A DNA stretch of 64,000 nucleotides from contig JBOGEN010000114.1 in assembly GCA_050743265.1 (NCBI GenBank), positions 1-64,000 on the forward strand. Direction: 5' to 3'. Below, in pieces: positions 16,040 through 24,459 of this stretch. How positions within the stretch are numbered: position 1 is the stretch's first letter; the number at the start of each line of letters is the position of its first letter. This stretch comes from JBOGEN01 sp050743265 (GTDB taxonomy: Bacteria; Actinomycetota; Actinomycetes; JBOGEN01). A model generated the notes under the pieces. The model saw only the letters and a list, made by a program, of their open reading frames with translations, did not search any database and was not told the origin of the DNA. A program made the position numbers and the translations under genes.

Positions 16040-16795
16040 GTGGTGGACAGCACGCAGAGCAGGTCCCGGGCGCGCGCGGCGCCCCCCCGACCGCGCGCCG
16101 ACGCAGGCGGACCGCCGACCACCGACCTGGCCAGGTACCTCCGCGACGCCCCCGTCCGCGGCAGCACGACCGATGCGGTGACCGACGCGCTCCGTGAGGC
16201 CATCCTCGACGGCGCACTCCCGCCCTCGACGTGGCTCCGCGAGGACGAGATCGCGCAGACGCTGCAGGTCAGCCGTACGCCGGTGCGAGAGGCCCTGCGA
16301 CGCCTCGCGGATGAGGGCCTGGTCGTCAAGACCACCCACCAGGGCAGCGTGGTCGCCGGGCTCTCGTTCGAGGACATCCTCGCCCTCTACGTCGTCCGGG
16401 AGAACCTCGAGGGCGTGGCCGGTCGGCTGGCTGCCGTACGGTGCACCCCGCAGCTGCTGAGCGATCTCGGGGCCGTGCAGAAGCGCATGCGGCAGGCAGC
16501 CAAGCGCAGCCAGCCCGCCGAGATGGCGCGGGAGAACCTGGAGTTCCACCGGCTGCTCCGCGGCGCCGCGGGCAACCCGTACCTGGAGCGGTTCCTCACC
16601 CAGGTCGAGCACGCCGTACGCCGGCTCCCCACCACGACGTTCGCCGCCGCGGGGCGTCCGGAAGCCGTGCTCGCGGAGCACCAGGCGATCATCGACGCGA
16701 TCCGCGAGCACGACGGCGACGCGGCCGAGGCCGCGGCCAAACGGCACATGCACGAGGCGCGCACGGTACGGCTGGCGATGGTGCTGGGCTCCTGA
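16040..16795 (+). CDS. GntR family (FadR/FCD) transcriptional regulator
   Basis: 251 residues if GTG at 16040 is used; GTG at 16043 is equally possible, and an ATG at 15968 would place the start inside the palindromic operator, so I reject it. Residues about 45-110 are the winged helix: TTDAVTDALREAILDGALPP, LREDEIAQTLQVSRTPVREA, LRRLADEGLVV. The rest is the all-helical FCD effector domain with ENLEFHRLLRGAAGNPYLER and a metal-type HEARTVRL end. FCD regulators sense carboxylic acids. The adjoining tcuA-like gene and the repeated GTTGCATNC motif suggest it controls the whole 13-20 kb catabolic region. Confidence 0.88.
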   Translation: MVDSTQSRSRARAAPPRPRADAGGPPTTDLARYLRDAPVRGSTTDAVTDALREAILDGALPPSTWLREDEIAQTLQVSRTPVREALRRLADEGLVVKTTHQGSVVAGLSFEDILALYVVRENLEGVAGRLAAVRCTPQLLSDLGAVQKRMRQAAKRSQPAEMARENLEFHRLLRGAAGNPYLERFLTQVEHAVRRLPTTTFAAAGRPEAVLAEHQAIIDAIREHDGDAAEAAAKRHMHEARTVRLAMVLGS

Positions 16796-16831
16796 CACCG
16801 GCACGGCTCCTGAGGCCGGCGCCGCTCGCGC

Positions 16832-17344
16832 TCACTCCTCCCCGGTACCGCGGCGTCGCATCCACCGGACGACGAGCGGCAGCACGCTCAGCACGACGAC
16901 GAGCCGCACCACGTGCATGCCGGCGACGAGGGCGCCGTCACCGTCGAGGCTGGTGACCGCGGCCACCATCTCGCCCACCCCACCGGGGACGAGGCCGAAC
17001 ACGGACTCGACGAGCCCGGTCTTGTGCGTCGTCCAGACTGCGAGCCCCAGGGCGATCCCGGCCGGGACGAGCACGAGGACGACGAGCATCCCCGGCAGCA
17101 GGATCTCCCGGAAGTCGTGCAGCACGCGTGGCCCGAGGCGCGACCCCACGGCGCTCCCGACCGCGACCTGAGCGACGAACACCCACCACCCGGGGAGCGT
17201 CCCGCCGCCCCCGACCGCGACGTGGAACAGCGACGAGCCGACGATCGCGCCCAGCAGCGGCGCGAGCGGCAGCCGCAGGAGGCGTCCGGCCAGCGCACCG
17301 GCCCCACCACTGAGCAGCAGGCCGCCGAGCAACGGCGCGCTCAC
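16832..17344 (-). CDS. AbrB-family (PF05145-like) membrane protein, half-size
   Basis: 170 residues from GTG at 17344 with GGGAGG upstream. About five hydrophobic segments; the repeated family motifs are LRLPLAPLLGAIVGSSLFH near residue 25 and VFGLVPGGVGEMVAAVTSLD near 115. Proteins with the AbrB duplication domain usually contain two such halves in about 350 residues; here one half is encoded alone and its partner directly upstream. They probably form a heterodimer in the membrane. Family members have been called ammonia monooxygenase or regulators without good proof; transport of a carboxylate is my inference from the operon. Confidence 0.7.
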   Translation of the reverse strand: MSAPLLGGLLLSGGAGALAGRLLRLPLAPLLGAIVGSSLFHVAVGGGGTLPGWWVFVAQVAVGSAVGSRLGPRVLHDFREILLPGMLVVLVLVPAGIALGLAVWTTHKTGLVESVFGLVPGGVGEMVAAVTSLDGDGALVAGMHVVRLVVVLSVLPLVVRWMRRRGTGEE

Positions 17345-17369
17345 GGCGCCTCCCGCACGTCCTGGCCCG

Positions 17370-17891
17370 TCATGACGGCCCCATCAGCGCGACGAGCACG
17401 GGCAGCGCGACGACGACGACCGCGACGACGCGGACCACGTGCACCGCGACCACGACACCGGTCCGCGCCCCGACCGTCTCCGCCACCAGCGAGATCTCGC
17501 TGACCCCGCCGGGCGCGCAGGCGAGCAGCGCGGTCACGGGGTCGATGCCGTACCGCTTGACGAGGAGCATCGCGAGCAGCACGTCCAGCAGCATCAGCGC
17601 AGCCACCGCGGCCAGCAGCGGGACGGCCAGGTGGAGCAGCGTGCTCAGGGCGGACGGTTCGAGCCTCACCCCCACGACGCAGCCGAGCAGCACCATCCCC
17701 GCTGTACGCAGCCCGACCGGGACAGGGCGACGTTCCCGGGCGCTGGCCACCGCCGCACTGCCCGCGACCGCGCCGACGATGCCGCCGGCAGGCACATGCA
17801 GCAGGGTGAGCAGCGCCGCCCCGGCCAGACCGCCCGCGAGGGCGGGGAGCCCGGGGGGCATCCCGGACGGCAGCCGAAAGCGCCCGCTCAC
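17370..17891 (-). CDS. AbrB-family (PF05145-like) membrane protein, second half-size copy
   Basis: 173 residues from GTG at 17891, which overlaps the dehydrogenase stop (GTGA). Motifs parallel the next gene: LHVPAGGIVGAVAGSAAVA near residue 30 and ALLACAPGGVSEISLVAETV near 120, with five or so hydrophobic segments. The PGG[VG][SG]E pattern is the conserved family centre. Separate genes for the two halves, in tandem with a 25-base gap, suggest a two-subunit version of the usual duplicated protein. Function is not established; membrane transport or efflux in the prpF operon is plausible. Confidence 0.7.
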   Translation of the reverse strand: MSGRFRLPSGMPPGLPALAGGLAGAALLTLLHVPAGGIVGAVAGSAAVASARERRPVPVGLRTAGMVLLGCVVGVRLEPSALSTLLHLAVPLLAAVAALMLLDVLLAMLLVKRYGIDPVTALLACAPGGVSEISLVAETVGARTGVVVAVHVVRVVAVVVVALPVLVALMGPS

Positions 17892-18943
17892 GGGTCCGCC
17901 GGCGTCAGCCCGCCGAGGCTGCCCGGCCCCGGGGTGACGTCGGGGTCCAACAGCTCGTCGCGCGCGAGGCGCCCTTGCAAGTAGGCGTCCAGCTGGTCGG
18001 CGGCGATCGCCGCGAACTCGGTGAACACCTCCTCGACCGTCCAGCCCACGTGGGGGGTGAGGACGACGTTGGGCAGGGCCCACAGCGGGTGGTCGTGCGG
18101 TGGGGGTTCCTCGACGAGGACGTCCAGCCCGGCCGCGGCGAGTGGACCGTGCGTGAGGACGTCCACGAGCGCCGCCTCGTCGACAACGGCTCCGCGCGAG
18201 GTGTTGACCAGGACCGCGCCGGGCTTCATCGACGACAGCCGACCGCGGTCGAGCAGCCCTCGCGACTCGTCCGAGAGCTTGAGGTGGACCGTCACGACGT
18301 CGCTGGTCGCCAGCAGCGCGTCCAGCGGCAGCAGGGTCACTCCGTCAGGCACGGGGCGGCCGGACGGCGTCGCGAGACCGTCCCGCTCGCCGGTGCGGTC
18401 CCAGGCCACGACGTCCATGCGGAACGCGGCGCCGAGCCCCGCGACCGTCCGCCCGTGGCGGCCCAGCCCGAGGATGCCGAGCCGGCGGCCGGTGAGCGTA
18501 CGGCCGATGAGCGGCGACCATCGCCTGTCGGCTTGCTGTCGCGTGGCCTCACCGAGCCGACGCAGGCAGGCGATGGCGAGCATGACGGTGAGCTCGGCCA
18601 CCGCCGGCCGGTTCGCCTGCATCCGGCGGCTGAGCGCGACCGGCACGCCGCGGCGGCGCAGCACCTCCGCGTCGACGTGGTACGCGTGGCCGCCGGTCTG
18701 CAGGAGCACATCGAGGCAGGGCAGCCGGGCGAGGGCGGCGGCGTCGAGCTGCGTCCGTTCGCGGATGGCGAGCAGCACCCGGACGTCGGCCAGGTCGGCG
18801 TCGGCCACCTCGCCCAACGGGGCGTCGAGCACGGTGACGTCGGCGAGCTCACGCAGCCGCGCGGTACCCGGCGCCTGCCGGATGAGGCCCTCCCAGTCGT
18901 CCAGCACGAGCATGCGGGGGAGCCTGCGGCTCGGGGACGTCAC
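17888..18943 (-). CDS. D-2-hydroxyacid dehydrogenase family protein
   Basis: 351 residues. The GTG start at 18943 overlaps the stop of a 48-residue ORF (GTGA), which supports it over the inner ATG at 18913. The C-terminal Rossmann domain has LGILGLGRHGRTVAGLGAAF near residue 160. Catalytic residues are seen as Arg in VNTSRGAVVDEAAL, Glu in VLVEEPPPHDH and His in VVLTPHVGWTVEEV. It should interconvert a D-2-hydroxy acid and a 2-oxo acid with NAD(P), or be a phosphoglycerate dehydrogenase-like relative. It is coupled on both sides within the prpF operon, so it likely acts on a product of that pathway. Confidence 0.85.
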   Translation of the reverse strand: MTSPSRRLPRMLVLDDWEGLIRQAPGTARLRELADVTVLDAPLGEVADADLADVRVLLAIRERTQLDAAALARLPCLDVLLQTGGHAYHVDAEVLRRRGVPVALSRRMQANRPAVAELTVMLAIACLRRLGEATRQQADRRWSPLIGRTLTGRRLGILGLGRHGRTVAGLGAAFRMDVVAWDRTGERDGLATPSGRPVPDGVTLLPLDALLATSDVVTVHLKLSDESRGLLDRGRLSSMKPGAVLVNTSRGAVVDEAALVDVLTHGPLAAAGLDVLVEEPPPHDHPLWALPNVVLTPHVGWTVEEVFTEFAAIAADQLDAYLQGRLARDELLDPDVTPGPGSLGGLTPADP

Positions 18944-19086
18944 AGCGGGGCCTCCGGGGTGAACAGGCCGGCGGGCAGGTCGATGTCGCTGTCAACGTGC
19001 AGCAAGCACCACATGTCCAGCATGCACCCGGCGTACACCGCGATCTTCCGCGGATCCGCCGGGGCGGCGGTCGTAGCGTCGTGCAC
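18940..19086 (-). CDS. 48-residue microprotein in the prpF operon
   Basis: GTG at 19086 is preceded by GAGGAG and the TGA at 18942-18940 overlaps the GTG start of the dehydrogenase, so both ends have translational support. It lies 17 bases after the prpF stop. The product reads VHDATTAAPADPRKIAVYAG, then CMLDMWCLLHVDSDIDLPAG, then LFTPEAPL. It has no signal peptide and two Cys. I recognise no family. It may be a small conserved subunit or partner of the PrpF or dehydrogenase protein. Confidence 0.6.
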   Translation of the reverse strand: MHDATTAAPADPRKIAVYAGCMLDMWCLLHVDSDIDLPAGLFTPEAPL

Positions 19087-19103
19087 GCGCTCTCCTCACG
19101 TTG

Positions 19104-20267
19104 CTAGGCCGGTCGCGTGTCTGCGCCCCCGAGCGTCTCGTCGGGGACCAGGGCCCAGCCCTCCATGAGCCGGCGTGCGGTGCGGTGGCCGGACACGGCG
19201 TCGACGGCCCAGCCCTCGGGCGTCAGGCGCGGGTGCGCCTCCATGGCCAGCACGCCCGCGGGGTGGCCGATCCGGGTGACGCCCGCTTCTGCCGGGGCGA
19301 CGCGGTTCGCCACCGTGCCCTCGACCGCGGTGGCGACGGCGGTGCACAGCGCCCCGGTCAGGGGGTACGACCGATGGACGCGGCCCATCGACATCATCGC
19401 GGCCCGCAGGCTCGTATCCGTCGCGACGACCTTCTCGCCGTCCGACGTCAGGTAGTCCCGCGGGGGGCCGACGAACGCGAGCTTGGGCACGGAGGGCACG
19501 TCCCGGGTCGCCTCGTCGGTGGTGGGGGCGATGCCGGCGAGGACGGACGCCTCGGCGCGCACGGCCTCGATGCGGGCCAGCAGCGCCGGGTCGGAGTCGA
19601 TCTCGTCCGGGTGCTCCGCGCCGTCGAGGCCGAGGTCGGTCCAGCGGACGAACACGAGCGGGTTGGCGGCGTCGACGAGGGACACCTCGACGGTCCCCAC
19701 GCCTGCCACGTCGAGCGTGTCCGTGACGTTGCCGGTCGGCAGGAGCCTGCCGGTGACCGCGCCCGCCGGCTCGACGTAGTCGAGGCGGATCTGCGCCCCG
19801 GAGCCCGGGACGCCGGGGATCTCGTAGTCGCCGACCGGGTCGTACCGCCCGTTCTTGGTCGGCACGTGCGCGACGATCACCTTGCCGGTGTTCACGTTGA
19901 GGAATCGGACCGGCGTGACCGGGTCGGTGGCCTCGACGAGGCCTTCGTCCACGGCGAACGGGCCGACGGCGGAGGAGATGTTGCCGCAGTTGCCGCGGCG
20001 GTCCACGAGTGGCTGGCCGATGGCGACCTGGCCGAAGTCGTACGACACGTCCACGCCGTGCGGCGCGCCGTCACCGATGACGGCCACCTTGCTCGTCGTG
20101 GAGGTCGCCCCGCCGAGCCCGTCGACCTGGCGCCCGTACGGGTCAGGGCTGCCGTACGCCGCGAGGATGAACCGGTCGCGGACGACGGGGTCCTCCGGCA
20201 GGTCCTTCTCGTGGAAGAAGAGCCCCTTGCTCGTCCCACCGCGCATGATCACTGCCGGGACCCGCAT
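19104..20267 (-). CDS. PrpF family isomerase (2-methylaconitate cis-trans isomerase-like)
   Basis: 387 residues from ATG at 20267, with GAGAGGG upstream. The PrpF fold marks are clear: VPAVIMRGGTSKGLFFHEKD at the N-terminus, GGATSTTSKVAVIG with the conserved Lys near residue 65, NCGNISSAVGPFAVDEGLV with the conserved Cys near residue 95, and the mirrored second half (PVTGALCTAVAT-like and RIGHPAGVLAMEAH). PrpF family enzymes move the double bond or isomerise aconitate-type acids. There is no methylcitrate pathway nearby; the TcuA-like dehydrogenase suggests a tricarballylate/aconitate-type substrate. It is the first gene of a five-gene operon. Confidence 0.85.
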   Translation of the reverse strand: MRVPAVIMRGGTSKGLFFHEKDLPEDPVVRDRFILAAYGSPDPYGRQVDGLGGATSTTSKVAVIGDGAPHGVDVSYDFGQVAIGQPLVDRRGNCGNISSAVGPFAVDEGLVEATDPVTPVRFLNVNTGKVIVAHVPTKNGRYDPVGDYEIPGVPGSGAQIRLDYVEPAGAVTGRLLPTGNVTDTLDVAGVGTVEVSLVDAANPLVFVRWTDLGLDGAEHPDEIDSDPALLARIEAVRAEASVLAGIAPTTDEATRDVPSVPKLAFVGPPRDYLTSDGEKVVATDTSLRAAMMSMGRVHRSYPLTGALCTAVATAVEGTVANRVAPAEAGVTRIGHPAGVLAMEAHPRLTPEGWAVDAVSGHRTARRLMEGWALVPDETLGGADTRPA

Positions 20268-20299
20268 CCACTCACCCTCTCCGTCGAGCAGCGTCCACC

Positions 20300-20322
20300 A
20301 GGTTGCATACACCCTGCACTCA
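20300..20322. promoter_or_regulatory. candidate GntR operator upstream of prpF
   Basis: GTTGCATAC (20302-20310) matches the words at 13304 and 15974 and is followed by CTGCACTC, a degenerate second copy. It lies 35 bases upstream of the prpF ATG on the minus strand. Confidence 0.5.
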
Positions 20323-20355
20323 GCCTACCGGACGAACCGCGCGAAGCCGGGCGAA

Positions 20356-20384
20356 CCGGTCGGGCCGGCCCACCGGCCGACCGG
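20356..20384. terminator. strong hairpin between GH127 gene end and prpF
   Basis: CCGGTCGGGCCGG pairs with CCGGCCGACCGG around a CCCA loop, a 12-bp stem with one bulge. It lies 37 bases after the GH127 stop on the minus strand, so it probably ends that transcript before the prpF promoter. There is no clear U tract. Confidence 0.5.
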
Positions 20385-20420
20385 GCCCACCGCCCGAGCA
20401 CCCGTCAGGCGTCGCACGAC

Positions 20421-22382
20421 TCACCGGCCGCTCACGCCGGTCGCGGGGACCCACACCCGCATCGCGCGCAGACCCCGCCCGGCCCACAGGGCATACGGGA
20501 CGGCGACGAGGGACACGTCGCGCGCGGGCGCACCGCCAACCCCGGAGTGGCGCGCCCGGTACGTCTGGTCGCCCCAGCCGGCGACGTCGCGTACCGCACC
20601 GTCGAGCTCGAGCGTCACGCAACCACCGAGCAGGTCCTCGCGCGGGACGACCTTCGGGGTCGCGTCGGCCGAGACGACCACGTCGTCGAGCCGGACGTGC
20701 TCCGGCTGGTCCACCTGCTCGAGGCAGTACACGAGCGGCCCGTACTCGAACGCCACGCAGCCGCGGACGGCGTCCACCCGCGGGTGCGGCTCGACGACCC
20801 GCGGGGTGAGGTCCAGGTCGAGCACGGCCTCGTCGCCGACGGACCACGCGCGGTGGACGACCACGTACCCGCGCGCGTCCGGCACCACCGGCACGGCCTC
20901 ACCCGCGACAGTCAGCGTCGGCGAGGTAGCCCACCCGGGCACCCGGAGCGCGAGGCTCCAGGGCTCGTCGCCGGTGTGCGTGACCGTGACCGCCACCCGC
21001 CCCGACCACGGGTACTCGGTGGCCACCCGGACCCCGACCTCGCGCCCGTCAGGCAGCGTGGTGGCGACGTCACCCGCGGCGTACTGGTGCACCTGGAGTC
21101 CCTGCTCGTCGGCCGTCGCCACGTACGTGTGCAGCGAGGACAGCAGCCGCATGAGGTTGGGCGGGCAACAGGCACAGTCGAACCAGGCGGCCCGTCCCAC
21201 CATGTCGTGGCCGTGGCTCACGACACCGTCGACGTCGGCCGTGTCGCCCCTGGACGAGACGTCGCGGTGGCGCAGCGGGTTGACGTAGAAGAAGTGCCGC
21301 CCGTCGAGTGACGTGGACGCCGCGACGAGGTTGAACAGTGTGCGTTCGATCAGGTCGGCGTAGCGCGACTCACCGGTGACGAGCAGCAACCGCCACGACA
21401 GCATCACGCTCGCGATCCCAGCGCAGGTCTCGGCGTACGCGCGGTCCGGAGGCAGCTCGTACGGGTCCCCGAAGGACTCGTCACGGTGCCGCGAGCCCTG
21501 GCCGCCGGTGACGTACGTCTTGGTGGCCACCGCGTGCTCCCACTGGCGGACCACGGCGTCGAGCAGCGTCCGGTCGCCCGTCTCGGTGTAGACGTCGACC
21601 ACGCCCGCGGCGAGGTAGAGCGCACGGACGGCGTGCCCGCGGAACGTCGTGTCGTCGCGGACTGACACGTCGTCCTGGTAGTACGTGGAGCCGAAGCGGG
21701 ACGGGCCGAGCACGCCGTGGCCACGGCGGTCGACCAACAGCCGGGCCAGCTCGAGGTAGCGGGGCTCTTCGGTGACCCGGTAGAGCTCGACCAGCGCGGT
21801 CTCGACCTCGGGATGGCCGCCGACGCCCTCGCGCCCGTCCGGGCCGAACGTCTCGTACGCGAGGTCGGCGAACCGGCGGGCCACGTCGAGCAGCGCGGTC
21901 TCCCCCGTGGCACGGACGTCGGCGACGGCGGCCTGGACGAGGTGGCCGAGGCAGTACAGCTCGTGCCCGAACGGGAGGTCGGTCCAGCGGGTCTCGCGAC
22001 CCTGCTCGAACGCGCGGCTCTGGACGTGGCTGTCGAGGTAGCCGTCCTCGTCCTGGGCGTCGGCGAGCAGCCGGGTCGTGGCGCGGAGCCAGTCCCGCAG
22101 CCGCGGGTCGGCCGCTCGGCCGAGCTCCCAGGCGACACCCTCGAGCGTCTTGTGCACGTCGGAGTCGGCGAAGAGCATCCCCCGGTACGGGCGGGCCGGC
22201 TCGCCACGCGCGACGTCCCGCAGGTTGTCGAGGTTTCCCGCCCGCTCGAGCCAGTCGAGCCCGTGCGGGATCGTCGCGTCTCTGTTCCGCTGCTGGCGCT
22301 CGCCCCAGAACCCACCCCGCAGGGTGACGTCGCCGAAACCGACAGGCCGGAGCACGGTCGTGTCCTGGCGGAGCGGTGCCAC
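20421..22382 (-). CDS. glycoside hydrolase family 127 (beta-L-arabinofuranosidase-like)
   Basis: 653 residues from GTG at 22382; an earlier GTG at 22418 lies within a LacI-type operator and would add 12 residues. Family marks: GGFWGERQQRNRDATIPHGL at the N-terminus, HKTLEGVAWELGR, GYLDSHVQ, TYVTGGQGSRHRDESFGDPY, PPDRAYAETCAGIASVM, and DCACCPPNLMRLLSSL. The E-T-C and C-C residues fit the Zn site and catalytic Cys known for the HypBA1-type enzyme. No signal peptide, so it should act inside the cell on short arabinosides or related sugars. A broken GH5-like gene nearby suggests a former sugar-use locus. Confidence 0.88.
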   Translation of the reverse strand: MAPLRQDTTVLRPVGFGDVTLRGGFWGERQQRNRDATIPHGLDWLERAGNLDNLRDVARGEPARPYRGMLFADSDVHKTLEGVAWELGRAADPRLRDWLRATTRLLADAQDEDGYLDSHVQSRAFEQGRETRWTDLPFGHELYCLGHLVQAAVADVRATGETALLDVARRFADLAYETFGPDGREGVGGHPEVETALVELYRVTEEPRYLELARLLVDRRGHGVLGPSRFGSTYYQDDVSVRDDTTFRGHAVRALYLAAGVVDVYTETGDRTLLDAVVRQWEHAVATKTYVTGGQGSRHRDESFGDPYELPPDRAYAETCAGIASVMLSWRLLLVTGESRYADLIERTLFNLVAASTSLDGRHFFYVNPLRHRDVSSRGDTADVDGVVSHGHDMVGRAAWFDCACCPPNLMRLLSSLHTYVATADEQGLQVHQYAAGDVATTLPDGREVGVRVATEYPWSGRVAVTVTHTGDEPWSLALRVPGWATSPTLTVAGEAVPVVPDARGYVVVHRAWSVGDEAVLDLDLTPRVVEPHPRVDAVRGCVAFEYGPLVYCLEQVDQPEHVRLDDVVVSADATPKVVPREDLLGGCVTLELDGAVRDVAGWGDQTYRARHSGVGGAPARDVSLVAVPYALWAGRGLRAMRVWVPATGVSGR

Positions 22383-22404
22383 GGGTCCCGCTCCCGAGCT
22401 GGCG

Positions 22405-22420
22405 ATGTTAACGCTCACAT
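22405..22420. promoter_or_regulatory. LacI-type operator before the GH127 gene
   Basis: On the minus strand ATGTGAGC|GTTAACAT is a pseudopalindrome centred on CG, as bound by LacI-family regulators. It ends 23 bases before the chosen GH127 start. The word TGTTAACGC recurs at 23159-23167, at the edge of the GH5-like remnant. No lacI gene is in the window. Confidence 0.5.
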
Positions 22421-22570
22421 TGGGGTCCACTGCTGCCTGAGGGTGGGCGACGAGGGAACGCGTGACGCTATGCCCGACTTGTCCCGGTGTCAAAGGGTGT
22501 GCGGCTCGGCGTACGGGCGGCGGGCCAGCAAGGCTCCGGCCATGGCGCCTCGCGTGGCATCGCGTGCGTG

Positions 22571-22987
22571 TCACCGGTCGTCGATGCCGTGCAGGATCGG
22601 CTTCACGTCGACGACCGGCGTGCCGTCGAGTGCCTCGAGGTTCCGTACCCGGACCCGTACACCGTCGATGGCGACGATCTCCACGCGATGCAGGCCGATG
22701 GGGTTCGGCCGGTCCGGCGAGCGCGTGCTGAACACGCCCTTCTCCGGCACGGTGGGGTCGCTCCGCGGATGCACGACCAGCACGTCCCGTCGAGCACGGT
22801 CCAGCCACGTGAGCACGAGGACCTCGCTGCCTGCCTCCAGGTCGCGGGACGCCTCGGCTACGGCGTCCGAGAACACGAGCCACGCCTCCGGCGCGCCCTC
22901 GTCCCCCTGCTTGGGCGCGTCCTCCCGGTTCACCAGCGGCGACTCGACCCAGCCGATGGGGTGCAGCGCGTACGTCGGGTCGGTCAC
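22571..22987 (-). CDS. TrmO/TsaA-like tRNA methyltransferase
   Basis: 138 residues from GTG at 22987, with GAGGAG upstream. The protein shows the compact beta-barrel family sequence: YALHPIGWVESPLVNREDAP, VLVLTWLDRARRDVLVVHPR, KGVFSTRSPDRPNPIGLHRV and LEALDGTPVVDVKPIL. TrmO uses S-adenosylmethionine to N6-methylate the threonylcarbamoyl group at A37 of some tRNAs. This is the short form without the usual C-terminal extension, as in many actinobacteria. It stands alone between two sugar-hydrolase loci. Confidence 0.82.
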   Translation of the reverse strand: MTDPTYALHPIGWVESPLVNREDAPKQGDEGAPEAWLVFSDAVAEASRDLEAGSEVLVLTWLDRARRDVLVVHPRSDPTVPEKGVFSTRSPDRPNPIGLHRVEIVAIDGVRVRVRNLEALDGTPVVDVKPILHGIDDR

Positions 22988-23164
22988 GGCCTCTCCTCGC
23001 TTCCGCGGCGAACGGCCCGCGCTCGCCCTCTTGCCTGCCTGCCACGTCGCCTGCCTGCCAGGTCGCTGACCGCCACGTCGCCTGAAGACCGTCGTGGCCG
23101 GTCGAGAAGCAGATGGTGACAGAATCACCGAGTGCTGGCGCGCGACCTTGTCGAGACGTGTTAA

Positions 23165-24432
23165 CGCAGCACCGGCTACCCGGCCACCGAGTCCCTGCAG
23201 CGGCACGCGCTGGCGAAGACCCTCGGTGAGGACCGTGTCCGGCTGTTCCTCGACCGCCTGCTCGACGTGCTCTTCACGGACGAGGACGCCGCGTTCCTCG
23301 CCTCACTCGGGCTGAACTGTGTGCGTGTGCCGATGAACTACCGGCACTTCGAGGACGACATGGCGCCCTTCGTCCTCAAGGAGGAGGGGTTCGCCCGCCT
23401 CGACCGGGTCGTGGACACGTGCGCCCGGCACGGCCTCTACACGATCCTCGACCTGCACGCGCTCCCCGGCTTCCAGAACCAGCACTGGCACAGCGACAAC
23501 CCGACGCACTGGGCGTTCTTCTGGACGCACCGCCACTTCCAGGACCGGTCGTCCACCCGTGGGAGGCACTCGCCACGCGCTACCGCGACAACCCGTGGGT
23601 CGCCGGCTGCAACCCGATCAACGAGCCCGGGGACGTGAGCGGCCAGGTCATCGCCCCGTTCTACGACCGTCTCACCGGCCGTACGCGCGATCGACCCGCA
23701 CCACGTGCTGTTCCTCGACGGCAACCGGTACTCGACCGAGTTCGGCATGTTCGGCGACCCGGCTCCGGACACGGTCTACACCGTGCACGACTACGCGCTG
23801 CCCGGGTTCGTCGACGGCGGCCCGTACCCCGGCGAGTCCCGCGAACGGTACGTCGACAGGGACGTGGTCGAGAAGACGTTCGTCTCGCGGACGGAGCACA
23901 TGCGGCGCACCGGGACGCCGATCTGGGTCGGCGAGTTCGGGCCCGTCTACACCGGGGACCCTACCGGGACGCCCAGCGGTACCGGCTGCTCGCGGACCAG
24001 CTCGAGATCTACCGCCGGTACGAGGCGTCGTGGTCGCTGTGGACGTACAAGGACATCGGGCTGCAGGGTCTCGTCTCCGCCCGCGAGGACTCCCCGTACG
24101 TCCGCCGCATCGCGCCCGTGCTCGAGAAGAAGGCGCGCCTCGGCGTCGACTCGTGGGGCAGCGTGGACGACGGGGTACGGCACATCCTCGACCCGGTCGA
24201 GCGGACGTTCGACGAGGAGTTCCCGGACTTCGACCCGTTCCCGTTCGGCCGCAAGAAGTGGGTGGACGTCCTCGTCCGGCACATCCTGCTGGCCGAGCCG
24301 CTGGTGGACGAGTTCGCCGCCAGCTTCGCGGACGCGTCCGACGAGGAGCTGCTGAGGCTCGCGGACTCGTTCGCGTTCACCGCCTGCGCCCGGCGGAGCG
24401 CGCTTACTCGCCCCGTCCAGCAGGGTCTCTGA
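23165..24432 (+). pseudogene. decayed GH5-like (cellulase family) glycosidase
   Basis: The protein can be read only by joining four frame segments: 23165 to about 23550 (GYPATESLQRHALAK, LGLNCVRVPMNYRHFEDD, LHALPGFQNQHWHSD); about 23550-23690 (WEALATRYRDNPWVAGCNPI then NEPGD, with the acid/base Glu); about 23690-23970 (LFLDGNRYSTEFGMFG, PIWVGEFGPVYTGD, with the nucleophile Glu); and about 23970-24432 (RYRLLADQLEIYRRYEASWS then LWTYKDIGLQGL). An in-frame TAA at 23162 directly precedes the first segment, so about 40 N-terminal residues are missing. Truncation plus three shifts argues for a dead gene. The active-site residues themselves are still present. Confidence 0.75.
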
Positions 24433-24459
24433 CGGGGCACGGCCTCTCCGGAGTGTGTC

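Noticed and set aside
20340..20400. CCGG-rich tract as a possible CRISPR-like or interspersed repeat
   Set aside because: It folds as one hairpin after the GH127 gene; there are no regular repeat-spacer units.
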